NCBI GenBank assembly: GCA_902799655.1
Contig: CADCBH010000004.1
Location: 1-64,000 of the forward strand
DNA: 64,000 nt
Origin: an uncultured Bacteroidales bacterium
Lineage (GTDB): Bacteria > Bacteroidota > Bacteroidia > Bacteroidales > Bacteroidaceae
Direction of reading: 5' to 3'
The number at the start of each line of letters is the position of its first letter. Position 1 is the stretch's first letter. Shown piece after piece: positions 1 through 7,505 of this stretch. The position numbers were made by a program, and so were the translations under genes. The notes beneath the pieces were generated by a model. That model had not been told where the DNA came from, made no database searches, and saw nothing but the letters and a program-made list of their open reading frames with translations.

Positions 1-25
1 CTAAATTAAACTTAACTAAACAATT

Positions 26-622
26 ATGGCAGTAAACAAGATTTCAATGTCGATTAACTATCGAAAGAACAAGGGTAGCCTGTCATCGGCAGGCAAGTAT
101 TACGCAGAGGTAGATCGCCAGAAGACGCTCTCAACGCGAGGACTGGCTCAGCACCTGAAGGACCACAACTGTATGGTGGGCCGCGACGCCATCATGGCGG
201 TGCTCATCAAGCTCTCGGAGTGTATCCCCGAACTGGTGGCTCAGGGTGTGGGCGTGAAGCTCGACGGACTGGGCATCTTCTACCCCAGCATCGATAATGT
301 GAAGGGTGGTGCCACTGAGGCACAGATGAAGGACTCAAACTTCAACCCCACGAGCATCATCGATGGTGTGCATCTGCGATTCACCCCCGACAGCTCGGCG
401 CTGGACAACCTGACCTCGAAGAACTTCCTGCGCACCAACGTGGCTCCTGAGTCTCAGAACATCGTGGAGTGCGTGAAGCGTACGGTGAAAGGCAAGGTGA
501 AGAGCATCCAGACGGCCATGACGCTGGAGGACTTCCGCACCAACGGTGCACCTGCAGCTGAGCCCTCTCAGGGCGGCAACAGCGGCGGTAACTCCGGAGG
601 CGATTACAACGAGGGAGATTAG
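26..622 (+). CDS. HU-like DNA-binding protein, Bacteroidota HU/HIG type
   Basis: Predicted nucleoid-type DNA-binding protein of 198 aa. Residues about 1-125 show the Bacteroidota HU-like fold pattern: a basic N-terminus, a helical block around TRGLAQHLKDHNCMVGRD, then GVGVKLDGLGIFYPSI, equivalent to the HU strand motif 'G..v.l.glG.f'. The tail (about 175-198) is low-complexity Gly/Asn/Ser with an acidic end. This family is longer than canonical 90-aa HU and in Bacteroidota is typically followed by a tiny 'smalltalk' ORF, as here. The ATG at 26 follows an A-rich leader (no strong Shine-Dalgarno), normal for the phylum. The promoter lies off the window. DNA binding is known for the family; the specific role is not established. 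Confidence 0.88.
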   Translation: MAVNKISMSINYRKNKGSLSSAGKYYAEVDRQKTLSTRGLAQHLKDHNCMVGRDAIMAVLIKLSECIPELVAQGVGVKLDGLGIFYPSIDNVKGGATEAQMKDSNFNPTSIIDGVHLRFTPDSSALDNLTSKNFLRTNVAPESQNIVECVKRTVKGKVKSIQTAMTLEDFRTNGAPAAEPSQGGNSGGNSGGDYNEGD

Positions 623-633
623 CCTACCCCCTG

Positions 634-655
634 CCCCCTCCCTAAAAGGAGGGGG
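634..655. repeat. GC hairpin between HU-like gene and micro-ORF
   Basis: A perfect 8-bp inverted repeat (CCCCCTCC at 634-641, GGAGGGGG at 648-655) with a 6-nt loop lies 12 nt after the HU-like stop. Only three T's follow, so it is a weak terminator at best. It could attenuate read-through into the downstream micro-ORF or be a dispersed palindrome. Confidence 0.6.
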
Positions 656-693
656 TGTTTCGAAAAACATTACTAAACAAAAACGGAAGAACT

Positions 694-804
694 ATGAAGA
701 ATTCAAAATTTTGGGATGTGCTGCTGAAGGTCATCGTCGCAGCCATCACGGCAGCAGCCACTGCGCTGACTACCACCTCGTGCATGGGCCATGGACCGTT
801 TTAA
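694..804 (+). CDS. Smalltalk-type micro-lipoprotein, 36 aa
   Basis: A 36-aa ORF with ATG at 694 and stop at 802-804. The protein starts MKNSKFWDVLLKVIVAAIT, continues with an Ala/Thr-rich hydrophobic helix, then TTSC and a short MGHGPF end. Basic N-terminus plus hydrophobic helix plus a lipobox-like TTSC suggests a membrane-anchored or lipidated micro-peptide. The arrangement directly behind an HU-like gene matches the Bacteroidota 'smalltalk protein' family (recognised by size, context and the K..W..ll..i.a..ta...t..C pattern). Function is unknown. It is too short for most gene finders but is positionally conserved in the phylum. Confidence 0.78.
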   Translation: MKNSKFWDVLLKVIVAAITAAATALTTTSCMGHGPF

Positions 805-930
805 AGATTGAAAATTAAAAATTAAAGATTAAAGGCTGCGATTGAGCGAGAGCAGAACCAAGCTTGCGTGAGTTATGCCGAGCGTGAGCAGGCTCGACCG
901 CAGGTCAAGATTAAAGGATTTAAAATTGTC

Positions 931-970
931 AAAGTGGGGCGACCGAAAAGGGTCGTTCCGCTTTTTTTCT
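931..970 (+). terminator. Rho-independent terminator, copy 1 of repeated hairpin
   Basis: A hairpin with an 11-bp stem (GTGGGGCGACC paired with GGTCGTTCCGC, including G.U pairs) and a 6-nt GAAAAG loop is followed by CTTTTTTTCT. The core GCGACCGAAAAGGGTCGTTC is identical to the terminator at 7278-7313. It ends the HU-like/smalltalk transcript before the promoter at 979-1009. The 805-930 stretch before it shows only AT-rich ATTAAA-type short repeats. Confidence 0.8.
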
Positions 971-978
971 CTTTTTTC

Positions 979-1009
979 TTGGTCGTTTAAAATTCTTGTT
1001 GTATATTTG
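979..1009 (+). promoter_or_regulatory. Bacteroidota-type promoter for the surface-protein pair
   Basis: The -7 box TATATTTG is at 1002-1009, with TTGG at 979-982, 19 nt upstream. This fits the phylum consensus and would give a 5' leader of about 68 nt before the ATG at 1084. Confidence 0.6.
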
Positions 1010-1083
1010 CAGAATAATGTACAACACAAAACATTATTACTACAATGATTGACAATCAAACAAACCTAAAAAAAATACGTAAT

Positions 1084-4000
1084 ATGAGAAAAATTACGCT
1101 CTCTATTCTCGTCCTGCTGCTCACGATGGTGACGCCGGGTGCATGGGCATGGGATGGCCACGGTACAGAAGAAGACCCGTACCTGATTGAGTCGGAATCT
1201 GATTGGGTGTATGTCTTCGTGGCGAAAATTAACAATCCAGATACTTACCCATCCTTTTGCGATAAGTACTACAAACTGACCGCTGACATCAACGTGAGCT
1301 ATATGGTGGGTATGGGTCTTACCGACCAGTCGACCGCAGATTACATGACTGCATTCAAGGGTAATTTCAACGGAGACAACCACACGATTACTCTTAACTT
1401 GAACGTGACGAAGTACGATCTCGACACGCCTGCCGCTCCCTTCGCGGCACTCGACGGTGCTACCATCAAGAACCTGAACGTGGCGGGCAGCATCACCACA
1501 AACGGCAGGCGCGCTGCCAGCATCGCCAGTTTCGTGAGTGGCAACACCACTATCACCAATTGTAAGAGCAGTGTGAACATCACTTCAAGCTATGCATCTG
1601 ACATTGATGCCGGTGGTTTCGTGGGACGAGTGAACAAAAACGGTTCACTCACCATGAGCGGCTGTATCTTCACGGGCAGCATCAACTACAGCAATAACAG
1701 CGGATATGAAGGCGGCGGATTGGTAGGCTGGACACAGGAAGAAGCGACTTCTACACTCACCGGCTGCGTCTTCGCCCCGACATCCGTCAGCATCAAGAAT
1801 TCGTATAATAGTGTTTTCTATATGTTTGCCATTGGCCATCATTTGAGCACAATCAATATCAACAACTGCTACTACGACGACGTGGCAGCAGGAATAACGG
1901 AAATCACTAAGCAAGGCAAGCAGATGCGCAGCATCAGCGCCGGCAACGGTGTGACCAGCCTCACCATCAGTGGCGAAGGCACCGTGTATAATGTCAGCGG
2001 TATCACGGGCTACGAAACGGGCATCATGTACAATAGTAAGTATTACGCCGGCAAGGACGACGAGGTGAGCCTCACGCTTAGCCACAGTGCCGCTTCCTCC
2101 GGAAACATCTTCAATCAGTACAGTGTAGCGGGCGGCGGCTCAATTACTACACCCAACGAGACCTTGGCCACACTTACGATGTCTGATGCCAATCAGACGA
2201 TTATCGCTCAATATATGATGGCATCGTGTGTAGAAGGTCCATGGACGCTACAGGGTATGAAGACGCATGTCTGTGCCAATGACGGCTCTTCGACGTCGGT
2301 GTCTTTTAACAATATGAATAATGGCACCTGGAACGGCACGATTGAACCTTGGAAAGACGGCGACGGTGTAGGCTATTCGTTCAAGGACAGTACCCCGAAC
2401 CCTTTATGGAGCACGATGGGTATTTTCTCTACCTATTTGTGTGAGAAAACGGTAACTTCTTATTCGTCTTTGAAAGTGACGTGGACATACCAGCTGCGCA
2501 GCAAGAGTACGAAGCATCACTCTACGACCTGTATCTATGCCCGCCAGGGTACGTATGACGACATCAAGAATATGGAGGTGGATTTCACGAATTATCATAC
2601 GTCGGGAAAGGGAATTCAATACCTGGTGGATTTTTTCACCAACAAAAAAGAAAATGGTGATATCGAGACAGGAAGCGAGAAAACCACGGTGATTGAATTT
2701 GACAACCTCAATGGCAGTGAGGCCAAGACGAAAGACTGTTATCTGCTGTTGGCGCACGTGTTTGCCAGCGGAGACGGCCAGAGATCAGATTTTAAAGAGT
2801 GGGGCTCGTTCAAAAACGTAAATTACAGTCTCTCCTGGACCTACCGTAAGATCATTACCTTCGACGCCAACGGTGGTAGTGGCACGATGAGCATCCAGAC
2901 TATTGATAACAGCAAAAAACTGTCACCCAACTGCTTCTACCGCGCCGGCTATAACTTCGCTGGCTGGGCAACTTCTCCTAATGGCGAGAAAGTCTATAAC
3001 GACGGACAGGAGGTAACGGTTACCTCAGAGAACAAAGGTCCTGTGACGCTCTATGCTATATGGACGCCGGGAGAAAGCTCTTCTGTCTCAAGGGAAGTAG
3101 GTCCGTGGACGCTGATGGAGTGGAAACCTATGCTATGCGACGCTGCAGCAAATACTACGATGACCTTCAACCGTATGAACAACTGGTGTTGGGGAACGCT
3201 CACAGCCCAGAACGACGTTAACGGTATCGGTTTCGCCGTGACGGGAAGCAGTCCCGATAACAAAAAGAACGCCGTGTTCTCTATTTACAGCATGACGCAG
3301 TCTGTTCCCTCGTATGCCAAATGCCGGATGACATGGGGCTATCAGATCGGAAGCCGTAACACGCGCCATTATTCGAGGGTACAGCTCTTCGAAAATCCTG
3401 ATTTGGAGTCTCTCAAGTCGATGGAAGTGGACTTTGAGGTTAATGGCGGCAGCGGTTACTACCCCAACCATCGTTTGTCGTACCTGTATAATAATTCATT
3501 CGCAAACCAACCGGCTTACACTCCTGCCGGTACCTGCGACATCGAGTTCGACAACCTCGATGGCAACAGCACTGCAAACATGTCCACCTACCTCATGCTG
3601 ACCCATGAGTCATCCAGCGTATCCGGGCAGTCAAGTCTGAACGAATGTGGTTTGCTCAAGCATTTGAGCAGAGCCGACAACTGGACCTACCGTAAGATTG
3701 CCTCCTTCGACGCCAACGGCGGTGCGGGCACGATGGCTGACCAGATGATTGACGACAGCGGCACGCTGACGGCCAACACCTTCACCCGCGAGGGCTATAC
3801 CTTCGCAGGCTGGGCAACGGCTCCTAACGGTGCAGTCGTATATACCGACGGACAGGAGGTAACGGCAACCTCAGAGGACAAGGGCCCTGTGGCGCTCTAT
3901 GCGGTATGGACACCGATTGCCTATACGCTCGCGTATGAGCTCAACGGCGGTGCGGCTACCAATCCGGCAACATACACAACGACCGAGACGCTGACGCTGA

Positions 4001-4596
4001 ACGCTCCGACCAAGGCGGACAACACCTTCGTCGGCTGGACGGGTGCTAACGGCACAGTGCCGCAGACCAGCGTCGCTATCATCAAGGGCTCTACCGGCGA
4101 AAAGACCTTCACCGCCCACTGGATGAGCAATGCGGTGTCCGCCACTGTCGCTCAGATTAACGCTATCGGTGAGGTGACCTATCCTACCAGCGGAACGGCT
4201 ATCACAGCGGCGCGTACCTCTTACGATGCGCTGAGCGAGGCTGACCAGGCGTTAGTTGCCAACTACGGCACGCTGACGGCTGCTGAACAGACCTACGCAG
4301 CGGCAAGAGACGCAGCAGGCAGCAAAACTATCCGTTTTGTGAGCAAAGACGACGCGACTATCACAGAACAGAGTGTCGGTCTGAATCTCGAGGCTCCGGT
4401 GATTCCTGGCTTTACCTTCGACCATTGGCAGGTAGTGGAGAAAAACATCTCCGCCGACCAGACCATTCGTCTCCAAGCCGTATATACATCCAACGCACCG
4501 AACAACGCCCCCAAGGTATATACCAACCCTGCCAACCCTGCGCAGAAGCTCGTCCGCCAAGGCGATGTGTATATCCTTCAGGACAAGGAAAACTGA
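1084..4596 (+). CDS. Large secreted surface protein with InlB-type repeats
   Basis: Predicted secreted cell-surface protein, 1170 aa from the ATG at 1084. This start gives a clean signal peptide (MRKITLSILVLLLTMVTPGA) and is preferred to the in-frame ATG at 1045, which would add 13 polar residues. Domains in order: a GLUG-like repeat region (about 130-250); a 'GPWTL..' module (about 380-590) ending in WTYRK; an InlB/Listeria-Bacteroides repeat (FDANGG ... GWATSPNG ... LYAIW); a second GPWTL module with another InlB repeat (FDANGGAGTM); a third InlB-like unit (YELNGG ... FTAHW); and a helical FIVAR-like unit (INAIGEVTYPTSGTA). The end, KLVRQGDVYILQDKEN, resembles a shortened Prevotella C-terminal tail but lacks the NGKK ending of its neighbours. 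It lies 24 nt before the next gene, likely co-transcribed. Adhesion or matrix binding is inferred only from the repeats. Confidence 0.85.
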   Translation: MRKITLSILVLLLTMVTPGAWAWDGHGTEEDPYLIESESDWVYVFVAKINNPDTYPSFCDKYYKLTADINVSYMVGMGLTDQSTADYMTAFKGNFNGDNHTITLNLNVTKYDLDTPAAPFAALDGATIKNLNVAGSITTNGRRAASIASFVSGNTTITNCKSSVNITSSYASDIDAGGFVGRVNKNGSLTMSGCIFTGSINYSNNSGYEGGGLVGWTQEEATSTLTGCVFAPTSVSIKNSYNSVFYMFAIGHHLSTININNCYYDDVAAGITEITKQGKQMRSISAGNGVTSLTISGEGTVYNVSGITGYETGIMYNSKYYAGKDDEVSLTLSHSAASSGNIFNQYSVAGGGSITTPNETLATLTMSDANQTIIAQYMMASCVEGPWTLQGMKTHVCANDGSSTSVSFNNMNNGTWNGTIEPWKDGDGVGYSFKDSTPNPLWSTMGIFSTYLCEKTVTSYSSLKVTWTYQLRSKSTKHHSTTCIYARQGTYDDIKNMEVDFTNYHTSGKGIQYLVDFFTNKKENGDIETGSEKTTVIEFDNLNGSEAKTKDCYLLLAHVFASGDGQRSDFKEWGSFKNVNYSLSWTYRKIITFDANGGSGTMSIQTIDNSKKLSPNCFYRAGYNFAGWATSPNGEKVYNDGQEVTVTSENKGPVTLYAIWTPGESSSVSREVGPWTLMEWKPMLCDAAANTTMTFNRMNNWCWGTLTAQNDVNGIGFAVTGSSPDNKKNAVFSIYSMTQSVPSYAKCRMTWGYQIGSRNTRHYSRVQLFENPDLESLKSMEVDFEVNGGSGYYPNHRLSYLYNNSFANQPAYTPAGTCDIEFDNLDGNSTANMSTYLMLTHESSSVSGQSSLNECGLLKHLSRADNWTYRKIASFDANGGAGTMADQMIDDSGTLTANTFTREGYTFAGWATAPNGAVVYTDGQEVTATSEDKGPVALYAVWTPIAYTLAYELNGGAATNPATYTTTETLTLNAPTKADNTFVGWTGANGTVPQTSVAIIKGSTGEKTFTAHWMSNAVSATVAQINAIGEVTYPTSGTAITAARTSYDALSEADQALVANYGTLTAAEQTYAAARDAAGSKTIRFVSKDDATITEQSVGLNLEAPVIPGFTFDHWQVVEKNISADQTIRLQAVYTSNAPNNAPKVYTNPANPAQKLVRQGDVYILQDKEN

Positions 4597-4620
4597 TACC
4601 ATTAACATAGAAAAAGCAAA

Positions 4621-7047
4621 ATGATGATGAAAAAGCATATATTTTTAACCCTGCTGCTGATAGTTGCGCAGGGTGCATGGGTGCAAGTAATAGGAGGAAA
4701 TTACTATCCGAAAGTGCTCACCTCGCCACCAACCGAAGGACCATGGACCTTTGACGCGGTCATAACGCATTCCGCATCTAATGTATCAACCCTTTCGTTT
4801 AATGGCGCTAATCGTAACACTTGGCAAGACTATAACGGAACAGATGAACTAGAGCATAATTCGCATAGTAAAGTCTATCAATGGCAAGATGGTGAAGGAC
4901 TCGGTTTTACCATATGTGCTAAAAGTATTGAAGGTGAATCTTTAGGCGTTCTGTCCACCTACTTTCATCGTGAGGGCGTTCCTTCTTACACCCGTTATCG
5001 TTTGAGATGGACATACACCTTAAAATCAAGGACAGACGACGATGTCCAGGGTCTCGGTCAGTGTATTGCCCTGTACATGAACGAGAGTCTGGAGGATATT
5101 AAGAACCTCGTAGTGAACCTTGACGAGAATTATGGACATGAAACGGAAGAAGGTCGCGCTCACGCTGTCAGCCATTTTGTTCTCTTGAAAGAAAACAGTA
5201 AGGAAGAGACGGAAAGACGAACCCTGTTCATAGATCTCGATAACCGCGACGGGGCTACGGATCAAACGAAAGAAAAAGCGCTCATGGCGGTTTACTCCGT
5301 CCAAAAAGGGTTTGTTTCTTATAATGAGTATACTGCCATGGTTAGTATCCACCAGTGGACCAGCTTCAAGAGTTATGGTCTGGTGCGTGATACCTATTAC
5401 TACAAGTACCTCACCTTCGACGCCAATGGTGGCGTAGGCACGATGAGCGAGCAGGAGATAGAGAACAGCGGCAAGCTGAATAAGGCACGTTTCGCCCGCA
5501 CAGGCTACACCTTCCAGGGCTGGGCAAAGACTCCTAACGGAGCAGTAGTCTATGCCGACGGCGCAGAGATAACGGCAACCGAGGCGGACAAGGGTCCCGT
5601 GACGCTCTATGCCGTATGGAAGGCAGACCCCACCAATGTAGTAGCCATGATTAATACTATCGGCGAGGTGGTATGCACCGCCGAGTGCAAGGCACGCATC
5701 GATGCCGCACGCGAAGTGTACGATGCACTCTCAGCCGAAGACAAGGCACTGGTGACCAACTACAGCGTGCTGCAGGCAGCCGAAAACACCTACGCCGCCG
5801 TAAAGGATGTCGTGACGAAGATTAACGCCATCGGCTCCGTCAGCTATCCCGGTAGCGGAACGGCTATCACCACAGCGCAGACGGCATACGATGCACTGAC
5901 CGCTGAACAGAAGGCTATCGTCATCAATGTCGGCGTGCTGAGCACTGCGCAAGACCAGTATGCCATCTTGGGAGTGGCGAACCAAATCAACGCTATTGGC
6001 TCCGTCAGCTATCCCGAGAGCGGCACGGCTATTGCAGCAGCTCGCACGGCTTACGATGCCCTGTCTGCAGGACAGAAGACACAGGTCGCCAACTACGGCA
6101 CGCTGACGGCGGCCGAAACAGCTTACCAAGAGGCAAAAGATAATGTAGGCAACACCACGATTAACTTTGTGGACAAGGACGACGCCCCCTTACGCGACCA
6201 AAAGAGGACGCTCAACTATCCTGCGGCTCCGGGGGTAGAGAACTACGTGTTCCAATACTGGCAGACCGTGGCGGGCAGCCTCTCGGGAGGAGTTCTCCTC
6301 GTCAAGGCCGTTTATGCACCCTTTGGCGGCAACATCACCCTCGCTGACAATACCGACAATAGCACCCTCATCAGCGACGCTCACGGCCACGAGTTTGCCA
6401 GCGTGACGCTCTCCGGCCGTACGCTCTATAAGGACGGCAAGTGGAACACCATCTGCCTGCCCTTCAACGTGACGATTGCTGGTTCGCCCCTCGACGGTGC
6501 CACAGCACGTCCGCTGAACAGCGCCAGCATCAACGGGACGACACTCCACCTGTCCTTCGGCGATGCCGTGACCACACTCCAGGCCGGTACACCTTATATT
6601 ATCAAGTGGGCGAGCGGCGACGACATTGTCAACCCCGTCTTCAGTAGCGTCACCATCGACAAGACCGACCACAGCTATGACAACAACGCCCAAGGAGACA
6701 CCCGCGTCCGCTTCCTCGGCACGTACAAGCACACGAGTTTCGACGCTGAGGACAAGAGCATCCTGCTCATGGGCGGTGCCAACAAGCTTTACAGTCCCAC
6801 CAGCGGCGCCAGCATCGGTGCACAGCGCGCCTACTTCAAGATAGGCGACGGCAATGCAGACGCCCGCCTGCTGACTGGCTTCAGCATTGACTTCGGAGAC
6901 GGCGAGACAACGAGCCTGGAAATGATGTCTGATGGAAGAGGTAAGATGTCAGATGTATGGTACGACATGCAAGGTCAGAAGCTTCAGGGTAAGCCGACCA
7001 CCAAGGGTGTGTATATCGTGAACGGTAAAAAGACAATCATCAAATAA
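4621..7047 (+). CDS. Secreted InlB/FIVAR-repeat surface protein with sorting-type tail
   Basis: 808-aa companion of the preceding protein. Three consecutive ATGs (4621, 4624, 4627) precede the signal KKHIFLTLLLIVAQGAW. One GPWTF module (about 40-265), homologous by eye to the two in the upstream protein, is followed by an InlB-type repeat (FDANGGVGTM ... GWAKTPNG ... LYAVW, about 265-340), then three to four helical FIVAR-like repeats each built on INAIGSVSYP.SGTAI..A..AYDAL (about 340-510). A beta-rich C-terminal domain (about 570-770) contains TICLPFNVTI, a motif shared by many Prevotella surface proteins. It ends WYDMQGQKLQ...KGVYIVNGKKTIIK, the short sorting-type tail. A strong AAGGAGG site after the stop drives the 59-aa peptide gene downstream. 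Confidence 0.85.
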   Translation: MMMKKHIFLTLLLIVAQGAWVQVIGGNYYPKVLTSPPTEGPWTFDAVITHSASNVSTLSFNGANRNTWQDYNGTDELEHNSHSKVYQWQDGEGLGFTICAKSIEGESLGVLSTYFHREGVPSYTRYRLRWTYTLKSRTDDDVQGLGQCIALYMNESLEDIKNLVVNLDENYGHETEEGRAHAVSHFVLLKENSKEETERRTLFIDLDNRDGATDQTKEKALMAVYSVQKGFVSYNEYTAMVSIHQWTSFKSYGLVRDTYYYKYLTFDANGGVGTMSEQEIENSGKLNKARFARTGYTFQGWAKTPNGAVVYADGAEITATEADKGPVTLYAVWKADPTNVVAMINTIGEVVCTAECKARIDAAREVYDALSAEDKALVTNYSVLQAAENTYAAVKDVVTKINAIGSVSYPGSGTAITTAQTAYDALTAEQKAIVINVGVLSTAQDQYAILGVANQINAIGSVSYPESGTAIAAARTAYDALSAGQKTQVANYGTLTAAETAYQEAKDNVGNTTINFVDKDDAPLRDQKRTLNYPAAPGVENYVFQYWQTVAGSLSGGVLLVKAVYAPFGGNITLADNTDNSTLISDAHGHEFASVTLSGRTLYKDGKWNTICLPFNVTIAGSPLDGATARPLNSASINGTTLHLSFGDAVTTLQAGTPYIIKWASGDDIVNPVFSSVTIDKTDHSYDNNAQGDTRVRFLGTYKHTSFDAEDKSILLMGGANKLYSPTSGASIGAQRAYFKIGDGNADARLLTGFSIDFGDGETTSLEMMSDGRGKMSDVWYDMQGQKLQGKPTTKGVYIVNGKKTIIK

Positions 7048-7064
7048 TTAAGGAGGACTGAACC

Positions 7065-7244
7065 ATGACAAAGAAAACATATATCCACCCCGTGATGACT
7101 GTCTTACAGCTGCAGCACCACGCCCCGATTCTTGTAGAAAGCCTGACCGTCGAGAGCGACCTCGTTGACGACGAGGTCATCATCATCGACGACCCAGGTT
7201 CCGGCCCTGCCCGCGCCCGCGACTTTGACGACATCGACTGGTAA
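7065..7244 (+). CDS. 59-aa acidic-tailed peptide following surface protein
   Basis: ATG at 7065, preceded by a textbook AAGGAGG Shine-Dalgarno at 7050-7056, which is unusual in a phylum that rarely uses one. The peptide starts MTKKTYIHPVMTVLQLQHH, has a small amphipathic/hydrophobic middle (APILVES), a hydrophobic-acidic patch (DLVDDEVIIIDD), and an Arg/Asp/aromatic end (ARARDFDDIDW). It has no signal peptide and no Cys. It belongs to the same class as the peptide at 7317-7493: both start M[TK]KK-Y--P, have a short spacer, and end with an A-R-[ED]-F-D-type acidic tail. Eighteen nt separate it from the surface-protein stop, so it is translationally tied to that operon. Function unknown. Confidence 0.8.
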   Translation: MTKKTYIHPVMTVLQLQHHAPILVESLTVESDLVDDEVIIIDDPGSGPARARDFDDIDW

Positions 7245-7277
7245 GAAGTACACAAAAGAACCCCTTTATGTATAGTT

Positions 7278-7313
7278 AAAGCGGAGCGACCGAAAAGGGT
7301 CGTTCCGCTTTTT
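7278..7313. terminator. Shared bidirectional terminator, copy 2 of repeated hairpin
   Basis: GCGGAGCGACC and GGTCGTTCCGC form an 11-bp stem around a 6-nt GAAAAG loop, with AAA before and TTTTT after. It lies between two convergent peptide genes (stops at 7244 and 7317) and can serve both. Its core is identical to the hairpin at 931-970, so the same hairpin bounds the plus-strand surface-protein cassette on both sides. Confidence 0.82.
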
Positions 7314-7316
7314 GCT

Positions 7317-7493
7317 CTACTCATCGAAGGCGAAGTCTTCTTCGAAGCCGTCGAGGTCGAACTCGCGGGCACCGAGCCAGTCATCGTAGTCGGGACTATC
7401 GGGCGGAGTGGATGCTGGACTGGAGCAGAGTATCATCGTACGGTGTTTGATATCGTAAACACTACATGTCGGTTTCTGATATATTTTCTTCAT
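7317..7493 (-). CDS. 58-aa acidic-tailed peptide following surface protein
   Basis: ATG at 7493 (minus strand), 13 nt after the stop of the 1622-aa surface protein, with a TAGGAGGATAG ribosome site between them. The peptide starts MKKIYQKPTCSVYDIKHRTM, has a short hydrophobic/Ser-Pro stretch (ILCSSPASTPP) and an acidic aromatic tail (REFDLDGF then EEDFAFDE). It is the counterpart of the plus-strand peptide at 7065-7244. The two are convergent around one terminator, each directly behind a giant surface protein. Two Cys residues are present here but none in the partner. Function unknown. Confidence 0.78.
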   Translation of the reverse strand: MKKIYQKPTCSVYDIKHRTMILCSSPASTPPDSPDYDDWLGAREFDLDGFEEDFAFDE

Positions 7494-7505
7494 GATGCTA
7501 TCCTC

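Noticed and set aside
829-1059. 76-aa open frame on the minus strand before the first surface protein
   Set aside because: It covers the terminator at 931-970 and the promoter at 979-1009 and shows no coding pattern.
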